Shown in pieces: positions 53,811-61,544 of a stretch of 64,000 nt of DNA. This stretch comes from Bacteroidales bacterium (lineage in GTDB: Bacteria > Bacteroidota > Bacteroidia > Bacteroidales > WCHB1-69). Where the stretch lies: positions 92,457-156,456 of the forward strand of contig JAGCFD010000060.1 in assembly GCA_017650305.1 (NCBI GenBank), given 5' to 3'. Both the position numbers and the translations under genes were made by a program. The notes below the pieces were generated by a model. The model did not search any database. It was not told the origin of the DNA and saw nothing but the letters and a program-made list of their open reading frames with translations. Every line of letters begins with the position of its first letter. The stretch's first letter is position 1.

Positions 53811-56800
53811 TTAGTGGTTGGATGGATTTGCGGCCTCGATGGCGTCAACTTCGGCGATGCGCTCCCTGGCGAGTTTCACCAGCTCTTCGCCCTCGTAGTT
53901 GTCTACGATGCTCTGATAGGTGTGCCGTGCTTGGAAGGTGTTGCCCTTTGCGAGGTAGAGGTCTCCGTATAAGATGAATGTTTTAGCGTACCAGTATTCG
54001 GATGAGTAGTCTTTGCTCAAGATGTCCTGAATCTGTTTCTCGCAGGCGTTCAGGTCTTTGTCATTGTTGAGGGCTATCTCGGCAAGATGGTAAGCGGCTT
54101 CGGCGCAAAGGTCGTTGCTGCCTCGTTTTTCCAGTTGGCTGTAGTAAGACTTTGCCTTGGCATAGTCTTGCTGGTTCATGGCGGAGTTGCCGGCGATGAG
54201 CAAAGCCTCATTCAGCAGGTCGGTGGCGTTGGATTGGATGATATATTCCGAAGCTTTTAGCGCTTTAGGATAGTCGTTTTGGAAGTAGGCGCTCCTCATG
54301 GCACCGTTGTTGGCATAGATGAGCTCGTCCTCGTCGGAAGTGCTCTCCGACAGTTTGTTGAAGTAGGTCAGCGCTTTGCCGTATTGCTTGTCGTTGTACA
54401 GGATGGACGCAGCCTTGTGTAATGCTGTGACATTGTACTCGGTTTTGTATTTCTTGATGATCTGCTCGTAGTCGGCCAATGCGTCGGAGTATGATTTCTG
54501 GCCGTACTCGCATTCTGCCTTGAAGAAGAGAGCCTTGGCGGCAAATGTGCCGCTCGGGAACTGGCGCAGGTAGTCGGTGCACGCCTTGATGGACGCTTCG
54601 CAGTCGCCACGCTGGTACTTGGCCTCCGCAGCCTTGAAGGCGATGGAGTCCTGACGGTCGGCGGAGATGTTCATGTTCTTGCTGCGCACATAGTCGAAGA
54701 ACTCGCTGGTGTTGCCCTCCTCCGTATAGATGTTCTCAAGGTTGGTCATGGCGTCTTTCGCTTCGTGAGAACCGGGATAGGTCTCCACCACATATTTGTA
54801 GGTTGAAATGGCCAAGTCTGTGTTTCCATTGTTGAGATAGGCCTGTGCCAAACGCGTGTGTGCCTGACGGATGTGCGTGCTCTTCGGATGTTGTTTGATG
54901 AAATCCTTGTAGGCAGCGATGGCATGCGGATAATCGTTTTGGGTGTGATAGGTCACAGCCAGGTCATAGTCGGCGTCATCGCGGTAAGTGCTGCTCGGAT
55001 TGTTGGCCAGGAGTCGCTCCAGGGCGGCCAACTTCTTGGTGTTGTTTTTCTGATAGCCATAGCATTTGGATTGTTGATAGATGGCGTAATCGCAGTTGAA
55101 TTCGCGCATGTTCTCACAATCTTCGTAATACTTGATGGCATTCTTGAGATCCTGCTGCATGAAGTAGCAGTCGCCAAGACGTGCCAAAGCGTCGGCTTTG
55201 ACTTTGGAGTCGTTCTCGGTGGATTTCTGAATGTAGGACTTGAATGCGTTGGCGGCATCTTTGTAACGTTTGATCTTCAGGGCAGCATATCCTAAAGAAT
55301 AGAAGGAGCTTGCATAGTTCTCGTTGTAGGTGGCACCCTCGCGTTTCTGATAGGACTGCAGCGTGTAATAAGCATCCTGATACTGCTCGTTACGATATTG
55401 TGCTTCGCCTTTCCAGTAGGTGGCATTCATGGTGAACAAGGGGTCTCTGGGTGCGCTGAGCGATTTGTCCATCATCTTGATGGCCTCCTTGTTGTTCCCA
55501 TTGTTCAGTAGCTCCAATCCGCGGAAATAGGTGCAGCGCTGATATGCCTGCAGTATCGATGGCGACTTGCTGCTCAACTTCTCGATGGAGGTGATGGCCG
55601 CCTGATAGTTCTTGGTGGACATGTACAGCTTGGACAGGTAGGATGAAGCCTCCTCACTGCGTGCTGAGTGTGGATATGTGTTGATGTACTCTTGCAATGC
55701 ATCTATACCGTTGTTGAAAGGACTTGTGGAGGTCTGGCATTGCAGCTTGGCATGGTTGAACAGCGCGTCCTCTTTGATGTCCGCATTGAAGTCGTATTTG
55801 GCTGCCTCCTTGAAGCTTTGGATGGCTAAAGCATATTGGCCGGCGCGACGGTAGCAGTCACCAATGAGGTAGTAGGCGTTCTGCGTCATGGCATCCGGGT
55901 TTTTGGCGTCAATGGCCTTGGAGAAATGGTTGACAGCCTTGTCGTATTTCGCCTCACGGTAATAGGAGAATCCGGCGGCGAAGTTGTCCTCGCGAGTCAG
56001 TGTGATCTTGTCGGCATCAACCAACTGGTCAAACTCGCCAGAGGCTTTTTCGTAGTCGTTGAGTGTGTAATGGGATACGGCCACGCAGCGTAACGTGTGC
56101 AGCTGGGTGGTGTCTCTCTTGTCGGTGACGGCAGGGGCCACATGAAGCACTTTTTCATATTCTCCCTGCTTGAAGTAGATCTGAGTCAGGTAGTTGGAGG
56201 CGTCTTTCCGATACTCGGGATCCTCTCGCAACTCCTGGAAGTCTTCCATGGCAGCTTCGTATTGACCGTTCTGATATGCCAAAACGGCCGAGTAATAGAT
56301 GGTTTTCTTCTTGTAAGGACCAGCCTGCTCACGGGCTTTCTTGAAGTAGGATTTGGCCAGTTCGTCTTCGTTGATCATCAGATAGGAGTAGCCTAATTTG
56401 AAGTTGTATTCCGCACTGTTCTCCGGCTTGACCTCGTTCTCCATCAAACCTTCAAATTGCGTGATGACCTTCTTCCATTGCTTGCGGCTGAAATAGTATT
56501 TTCCCAAGTAGAAATGGGCTTCCGGCACGTAGGAATGTACGGGATACTGGTCGATGAAGGACTGGAGATAGTAGCCGGCGTCTTGATTGTCCAGCTTGGC
56601 GGCGCACACTCCCATGTAGAAGTAGGAGTTTGTCCTCAAATCCTGCTGCTTGTCCTCCGTGTTTTCGTACACATACTTGAAATACTGTTGGGCGGATCCG
56701 TACTTCTCTTTGTTGAACAGATCCATGGCCGTCTTGAATTCGTATTGCGGAGATTTGTAGTTTTCTGTCCGCTGTGCATGACCCGCAGGCAGACAGCATA

Positions 56801-56843
56801 GCCAAACCATCACGGCCAAAAGGTTGAATTTCAAAAACTTCAT
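53811..56843 (-). CDS. Giant secreted TPR protein paired with the barrel protein
   Basis: 1010 residues from ATG 56843 (the TTG at 56861 is also in frame). Signal peptide KFNLLAVMVWLCCLPAGHAQ. Almost all the rest is tandem TPR of 34-37 residues, including YGSAQQYFKYVYEN, EAHFYLGKYYFSRKQWKKVITQFEG, YYLIGDCYRRAGQYALAIQSFKEAAKYD and RLAQAYLNNGNTDLAISTYKYVVETYPGS. About 20 repeats are recognisable by eye. It precedes the barrel gene by 18 bases. TPR lipoproteins or soluble TPRs paired with plugless barrels recur in Bacteroidota, with unclear function. Promoter at 56882-56889. Confidence 0.75.
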   Translation of the reverse strand: MKFLKFNLLAVMVWLCCLPAGHAQRTENYKSPQYEFKTAMDLFNKEKYGSAQQYFKYVYENTEDKQQDLRTNSYFYMGVCAAKLDNQDAGYYLQSFIDQYPVHSYVPEAHFYLGKYYFSRKQWKKVITQFEGLMENEVKPENSAEYNFKLGYSYLMINEDELAKSYFKKAREQAGPYKKKTIYYSAVLAYQNGQYEAAMEDFQELREDPEYRKDASNYLTQIYFKQGEYEKVLHVAPAVTDKRDTTQLHTLRCVAVSHYTLNDYEKASGEFDQLVDADKITLTREDNFAAGFSYYREAKYDKAVNHFSKAIDAKNPDAMTQNAYYLIGDCYRRAGQYALAIQSFKEAAKYDFNADIKEDALFNHAKLQCQTSTSPFNNGIDALQEYINTYPHSARSEEASSYLSKLYMSTKNYQAAITSIEKLSSKSPSILQAYQRCTYFRGLELLNNGNNKEAIKMMDKSLSAPRDPLFTMNATYWKGEAQYRNEQYQDAYYTLQSYQKREGATYNENYASSFYSLGYAALKIKRYKDAANAFKSYIQKSTENDSKVKADALARLGDCYFMQQDLKNAIKYYEDCENMREFNCDYAIYQQSKCYGYQKNNTKKLAALERLLANNPSSTYRDDADYDLAVTYHTQNDYPHAIAAYKDFIKQHPKSTHIRQAHTRLAQAYLNNGNTDLAISTYKYVVETYPGSHEAKDAMTNLENIYTEEGNTSEFFDYVRSKNMNISADRQDSIAFKAAEAKYQRGDCEASIKACTDYLRQFPSGTFAAKALFFKAECEYGQKSYSDALADYEQIIKKYKTEYNVTALHKAASILYNDKQYGKALTYFNKLSESTSDEDELIYANNGAMRSAYFQNDYPKALKASEYIIQSNATDLLNEALLIAGNSAMNQQDYAKAKSYYSQLEKRGSNDLCAEAAYHLAEIALNNDKDLNACEKQIQDILSKDYSSEYWYAKTFILYGDLYLAKGNTFQARHTYQSIVDNYEGEELVKLARERIAEVDAIEAANPSNH

Positions 56844-56881
56844 ATTTTCTCTAAATTTCAAAAGTCAAAAATAAAAACGTA

Positions 56882-56889
56882 CAAAAATA
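56882..56889 (-). promoter_or_regulatory. -7 element of the TPR/barrel operon
   Basis: TATTTTTG then T on the minus strand, 38 bases before the ATG at 56843. Confidence 0.6.
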
Positions 56890-56959
56890 GAAAATTAGTG
56901 TATGTCTTTTTTTCACTTTGATTTTAGTTGTAAACACGGATTTTTTGATAACATCGGGC

Positions 56960-57015
56960 GCCAACAGCTAATAGCCAATAGCTAATAGCTAACAGCCAAT
57001 AGCTGACAGCCAACC
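56960..57015. repeat. Degenerate 7-bp tandem repeat tract 4
   Basis: Eight heptamers: GCCAACA, GCTAATA, GCCAATA, GCTAATA, GCTAACA, GCCAATA, GCTGACA, GCCAACC. It lies between the divergent TPR and rnfB promoters. Confidence 0.85.
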
Positions 57016-57059
57016 CCCATTTTTTTACGCTTCGTGGTTTAATGTATAGATATATTTTA

Positions 57060-57067
57060 TATTTTTG
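57060..57067 (+). promoter_or_regulatory. -7 element of the rnfB promoter
   Basis: TATTTTTG then CGG, 26 bases before the rnfB ATG. Confidence 0.65.
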
Positions 57068-57093
57068 CGGTCGCATAAAAAACAACGACACTA

Positions 57094-57957
57094 ATGGCAA
57101 CATCAACGATTCTGTATGCAGCATTGACCATCGGATTGACCGGTCTGATAGCTGCGGTGATTTTGTATTTCGTATCCAAGTTTTTCAAGGTAGAGGAGGA
57201 TCCTCGCATTGACGAGGTGCAAGCTTGTTTGCCCGGCGCCAACTGTGGCGGTTGCGGTTTTGCTGGCTGCCGTGCCATGGCGGAGGCCATGGTGAATTCC
57301 CTCGACCTGAGCATCGCCTATTGTCCCGGCGGTGACTATGACAAGATTGGAGAAATTCTGGGCATCAAGGCTGAGGCCCGCGACCCGCAGGTCTGTGTGG
57401 TCCGTTGCAACGGCACCTGTGAGAATGCCCCTTCCAAGGTCTTCTACGACTCTGCCTTGACGTGCACTTTCGCCAACAGTCTCTTCGCTGGCGAGAGTTC
57501 CTGTCCGTTTGGCTGTCTGGGTTGTGGCGACTGCGTGAAGGCTTGTGCTTTCGATGCTATCCACATCAACCCGGAGACCCATCTGCCGGAGGTGAACGAG
57601 AACCTCTGCGTAGGTTGTAAGGCCTGCGCCAAGGCCTGTCCGCGCGGTGTGCTCGAGATTCGCGACAAGGGCCGTAACAACCGTCGCGTCTTCGTGGCTT
57701 GCAATAACAAGGAGAAGGGAGCGGTGGCCCGCAAGAACTGCACGGCCGCCTGCATCGGCTGTGGCAAGTGCGCCAAGGTGTGCCCCTTCGAGGCTATCAC
57801 GGTGACCGACAACCTCGCCTATATCGACTATACCAAGTGCAAGGCCTGCCGCAAGTGCGTGGCCGAGTGCCCCACCGGCGCTATCCATGCCGTCAACTTC
57901 CCAGTGAAAAAGGAACCCGTGGCAGTGGCTGAACCCGAAACCACAGCAGAAGCGTAA
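57094..57957 (+). CDS. rnfB: Rnf complex subunit RnfB
   Basis: 287 residues. An N-terminal membrane segment (LTIGLTGLIAAVILYFVSKFF) is followed by the Fe-S cluster domain CLPGANCGGCGFAGC. Further on are several ferredoxin-type clusters: CLGCGDCVKACAFDAI, CVGCKACAKACPRGV, CIGCGKCAKVCPFEAI and CKACRKCVAECPTGAI. The C-terminal tail is Pro/Glu/Ala-rich. RnfB accepts electrons from reduced ferredoxin. It starts an operon with rnfC (31-base gap); the usual rnfD, rnfG, rnfE and rnfA do not follow. Confidence 0.95.
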   Translation: MATSTILYAALTIGLTGLIAAVILYFVSKFFKVEEDPRIDEVQACLPGANCGGCGFAGCRAMAEAMVNSLDLSIAYCPGGDYDKIGEILGIKAEARDPQVCVVRCNGTCENAPSKVFYDSALTCTFANSLFAGESSCPFGCLGCGDCVKACAFDAIHINPETHLPEVNENLCVGCKACAKACPRGVLEIRDKGRNNRRVFVACNNKEKGAVARKNCTAACIGCGKCAKVCPFEAITVTDNLAYIDYTKCKACRKCVAECPTGAIHAVNFPVKKEPVAVAEPETTAEA

Positions 57958-57988
57958 TAAACCATTATCATCTTAACTTTCGGCGATT

Positions 57989-59401
57989 ATGAGTACAGAA
58001 AATATAACCCAACAGATTTCTGAAGATATTAAAAATAGCGTTAGAGCCATCCGCAGACTGAAACGCAAAACGTTCCCCATGGGCGGTGTGCACCCCGCTG
58101 CACACAAGATTGCCCACTCCGCTCCCGTGGAGACCTTCCCATTGCCGGATGAGGCTGTGGTGTTCATGACCCAGCACCTCGGCGCCCCCGCCAACCCTGT
58201 GGTCCAAAAGGGCGACAAGGTGAAGGTGGGCCAGCTCATCGGCGAAGCCTCCTCTTTCGTGAGCGCCAACATCCATTCTCCGATCTCTGGTACTGTGACG
58301 AAGGTCGATATGATCGCCGACATCACCGGCTATAAGAAACCCGCCGTGGTGATCCAACGCGAAGGGGATGACTGGGACGAGTCTATCGATACCTCCCTCG
58401 ACATTATCCGCGACCTCAAACTGCAGACCAAGGACGAGATCATCGCCCGTATGAAAGACAGAGGTCTGGTGGGTCTCGGCGGCGCCTGCTTCCCGATGCA
58501 TATCAAGTATATGCTCAAACCAGAACAGAAATGTGAGTACCTCATCGTCAATGCGGTGGAGTGCGAGCCTTATATCTCCACCGACAACCGCGTGATCCTG
58601 GAACGCACGGAGCAGTGCCTTATCGGCATCGAATTGGCCCTGATCGCTTCCGGTGCTCCGAAGGCCATCATCGGCATCGAGGAGAACAAACCCCGCGCCA
58701 TCAAGAAGCTGATGGATGCTGTGAAGAACTACACCAATATCGAGGTGCAACCGCTGAAGCTCAAATACCCGCAAGGCGCTGAGAAACAGCTCATCAAGGC
58801 CATCACCGGCCGCAGCGTGCCCAACGGCGCTCTGCCTATCTCCGTGGGCTGCATCGTGAATAACATCACCTCCATGTACGCCCTCTATCTGGCCGTACAG
58901 AAAAATAAACCCATCGTTCAAGCCTATACCACAGTGTCAGGTCTCTCCATTCCGGAAGACAAGTGCAAAAACTACCGTCTCCGTATCGGCACCCCGATTA
59001 TGGATGTGATCAACAGTGTGGGCATTCCCGAAGACACCGGCAAGATCATCGCCGGCGGCCCGATGATGGGCAAGGCCATCGCCAACCTCAACTCTTATGT
59101 GGTCAAAGGTATGTCCAGCCTGCTCTTCATCACTGACAAGGAGAGCAAACGCGGTCCTGTGTCACCGTGCCTCCGTTGTGGCAAGTGCGTGCGCGGTTGC
59201 CCGATGGGTCTGGAACCCTATCTGCTCTGCATTCTCTCTGAACAGCAGAAGTACGATAAGTGCGAAACACTGGGTATCATGAACTGCATCGAGTGCGGCT
59301 CTTGCTCCTATACCTGTCCTTCCAACCGTCCGTTGCTGGACTTTATCCGCGTTGGCAAGAACAAGACCGGTGCTCTCATCCGCGCCCGCAACGCGAAATA
59401 G
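57989..59401 (+). CDS. rnfC: Rnf complex subunit RnfC
   Basis: 470 residues. MGGVHPAAHKIAH and GDKVKVGQLIGEASSFVSANIHSPISGTV form the barrel-sandwich start. The NADH/FMN region has GLVGLGGACFPMHIKY, the VNAVECEPYISTDNR stretch and IGIEENKP. Two 4Fe-4S motifs are near the end: CLRCGKCVRGCPMGLEP and CIECGSCSYTCPSNRP. RnfC exchanges electrons with NAD at the membrane. The protein looks complete. After its TAG stop there is heptamer tract 5 and then a convergent gene, so the rnf operon ends here. Confidence 0.95.
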   Translation: MSTENITQQISEDIKNSVRAIRRLKRKTFPMGGVHPAAHKIAHSAPVETFPLPDEAVVFMTQHLGAPANPVVQKGDKVKVGQLIGEASSFVSANIHSPISGTVTKVDMIADITGYKKPAVVIQREGDDWDESIDTSLDIIRDLKLQTKDEIIARMKDRGLVGLGGACFPMHIKYMLKPEQKCEYLIVNAVECEPYISTDNRVILERTEQCLIGIELALIASGAPKAIIGIEENKPRAIKKLMDAVKNYTNIEVQPLKLKYPQGAEKQLIKAITGRSVPNGALPISVGCIVNNITSMYALYLAVQKNKPIVQAYTTVSGLSIPEDKCKNYRLRIGTPIMDVINSVGIPEDTGKIIAGGPMMGKAIANLNSYVVKGMSSLLFITDKESKRGPVSPCLRCGKCVRGCPMGLEPYLLCILSEQQKYDKCETLGIMNCIECGSCSYTCPSNRPLLDFIRVGKNKTGALIRARNAK

Positions 59402-59503
59402 CCATTAGCCATTAGCTATTAGCCATTAGCTATTAGCCGTTAGCCGTTAGCTGTTAGCCATTCCTTTTAGCCAATAGCCAACAGCTAATAGCCAAAAGCC
59501 GAA
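59402..59503. repeat. Degenerate 7-bp tandem repeat tract 5
   Basis: About 14 heptamers filling the whole gap between the rnfC stop codon and the stop codon of the convergent metallopeptidase. First half is CCATTAG/CTATTAG-like, second half CCAATAG/CTAATAG-like, with one 6-base unit at 59465-59470. TTAGCTGTT (59447-59455) pairs with AACAGCTAA (59480-59488). Confidence 0.85.
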
Positions 59504-61537
59504 TCACTTCACTTCTTTCAGTGCTTCTTCCGCACGCTTGATCAAGGGTTGTGCGGAGAGGTCTGTGTTTAATGCCTTGCGCATCCAGACGTTGGGCGTG
59601 AGGCGGCCGAGTCTGTATATCTTGGGGACTTCTGTGCCGAGGCTCTTGCCTTTGAGGTACTCTTCCAGCTGGTAGTCGATGATGTGGCCGATAGGGTAGG
59701 CGGGCAGGTAGAGCGGATCGATGATAGCGTGCGAATAGATGGCCAGGATGGGCTCGTCCTTGACCTTGAAGACAGGGGCGTAGTAGGTGTTCCATACCTC
59801 CTTGGCGATTCTGATGACGGCCTCCTGCAATTGTGTGGCATCAGCCGACGGGTTGGCGTAGAGCCACTGCCACACCTTCATGTCCACCAGCGACACGCCC
59901 ATGATCTCGTAACAGTTCCAGAAGAGGTCGAGAGCCTTGAGGGCATCGGCCTGTGCATTGTCGCTGCGGATGCCTAACAGTTCCAGGTCTTTGTCTTGGA
60001 AGACGAATGCCAGTGCCTCCGTGAAGGCGGTGTTGGGCACGCCGGCAAGGAAGTAGTTGTGTACATCGTAGAGCGAGATGGTCTGTTCCACATTGTGGCC
60101 GAACTCATGTACGCCGATGTTGTAGCCTTTATAGTCCATGCCGTTTTCGCCGATGCGGGTGCGCAACATGGCGTTGTCCCCATGCATCTTGGATTCAATG
60201 GCATGGCCGGCGCCCACGGAGGGGTCAACCGTGACGTGCCGGCAGATGAACTCGGCTTTCTCTTTGTCAAAGCCTAACTTTTGCAGGATGAAGGGCAAGT
60301 CCTCAGCAAAAGCCTCTTTGGTCGGGTATTTCTTCTGCACCATCTCATCTAACTGGGCGGCATCCACGCCGCTCCGGCTCTTGAAGCCGTCATACCAGAT
60401 GTCGAAGGCCTGCAGCTTGCGCCCGAGTCGTTTGGAGATGCACTGGGCCACCTGCTTGACAACGGGACTGCTGAGCAAAGACTCGAAGAGGGCTTCCGTC
60501 TCCTTGACGGAGATTTCATACTCACCCTCGAATTTGCGGTCGAGGAGATTGGAGAACCCTTGATAGTAAGGGTCCAAGGCCTGCTCTGCATGGAAGAAGT
60601 CCAGGAGCATCTGATAGCGAGTATTCTTCTCTGATTTGATAGGATGCAGCTCGATGCCGTTCATCATCACCTGGTTGGTGGAGGGGTACCATTGGTAGTC
60701 CACATCGTTTTTGACGACCACCTGGGGCACTTGGCATTGGATGATGCGCTTCATCACATCGTAGATGACCTGCTGCTTGGCGGTGCCGTTGACAGGATCC
60801 GCATAGGCGGCCTTCAGCTCGTCGCGCAGTCCCCAATGGGTGATGAGAGGCGTGGAGGTGGTCCAGTGGAACTGGTTGGTGAAGCTGCCCACCTGCACGA
60901 GATCTATGTTGTAGTTGTCGATGAAAGAGTTGGCAGCCGCGGTCACCGTAGCCAGCCTCTGTGCCTTGTCGGCAGGAACACGCGAGGTGAAGATATCGCC
61001 CAGTCTCACAAATCCCCACTCCAGCTCGGACCATTGCATGCCACTGCGCTGCTTCTCGGCGAGTGTGAAATGCGGGAAGTTGAGGATGACGATGAAGGCC
61101 AGCTTGTTGGCAAACATGTCCTCTTCAAAATGAGCCATCCCGTCGTAAGCGCTGAACAACTCGTCCACCATGGTTGACTTATATCCGGTCACCTGCTCGG
61201 GCCGCTGCAAGTCGATGGCTACACGATGATTGTGCCCAAATATGATTTCGAAGTCGGTACAAAGACGATCAAAAAGCGCCACCTTTGTCTCCATGTCAGG
61301 ACAATAATGGCTGATGCAGAACTGCTCGAACGCTTTCTGGTCTCCGTCACTGGCAGTCCAAAATGAAGCCGCTTGCCGCACGCCCCGCTCGATGAGAGAA
61401 GGTGAGATGGATGATTGATTCTTCAACGTATATATAATATTGTCTTGAGAGCTCTTGGAGATGAAGTCTCCGGCAAAAAGATCTTGAAAAGTTAGCATGG
61501 CGATGAGAACCAGTAGGGTGATAGTAGTGTTTTTCAT
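59504..61537 (-). CDS. Secreted zinc metallopeptidase, M3-like (HEFGH)
   Basis: 677 residues. Signal peptide MKNTTITLLVLIAMLTFQDLFA. The catalytic motif is HEFGH at 477-481, preceded by KGYNIG. A glutamate at 507 in FTEALAFVFQ, 26 residues on, is a suitable third zinc ligand, as in gluzincins such as M3 oligopeptidases. The N-terminal 440 residues are mostly helical, and the C-terminal part has IGHIIDYQLEEYLKG. No T9SS sorting domain, so it is probably periplasmic. It follows the C10 protease by 7 bases, so the two peptidases are likely cotranscribed. Substrate unknown. Confidence 0.75.
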   Translation of the reverse strand: MKNTTITLLVLIAMLTFQDLFAGDFISKSSQDNIIYTLKNQSSISPSLIERGVRQAASFWTASDGDQKAFEQFCISHYCPDMETKVALFDRLCTDFEIIFGHNHRVAIDLQRPEQVTGYKSTMVDELFSAYDGMAHFEEDMFANKLAFIVILNFPHFTLAEKQRSGMQWSELEWGFVRLGDIFTSRVPADKAQRLATVTAAANSFIDNYNIDLVQVGSFTNQFHWTTSTPLITHWGLRDELKAAYADPVNGTAKQQVIYDVMKRIIQCQVPQVVVKNDVDYQWYPSTNQVMMNGIELHPIKSEKNTRYQMLLDFFHAEQALDPYYQGFSNLLDRKFEGEYEISVKETEALFESLLSSPVVKQVAQCISKRLGRKLQAFDIWYDGFKSRSGVDAAQLDEMVQKKYPTKEAFAEDLPFILQKLGFDKEKAEFICRHVTVDPSVGAGHAIESKMHGDNAMLRTRIGENGMDYKGYNIGVHEFGHNVEQTISLYDVHNYFLAGVPNTAFTEALAFVFQDKDLELLGIRSDNAQADALKALDLFWNCYEIMGVSLVDMKVWQWLYANPSADATQLQEAVIRIAKEVWNTYYAPVFKVKDEPILAIYSHAIIDPLYLPAYPIGHIIDYQLEEYLKGKSLGTEVPKIYRLGRLTPNVWMRKALNTDLSAQPLIKRAEEALKEVK

Positions 61538-61544
61538 ATCTTGG

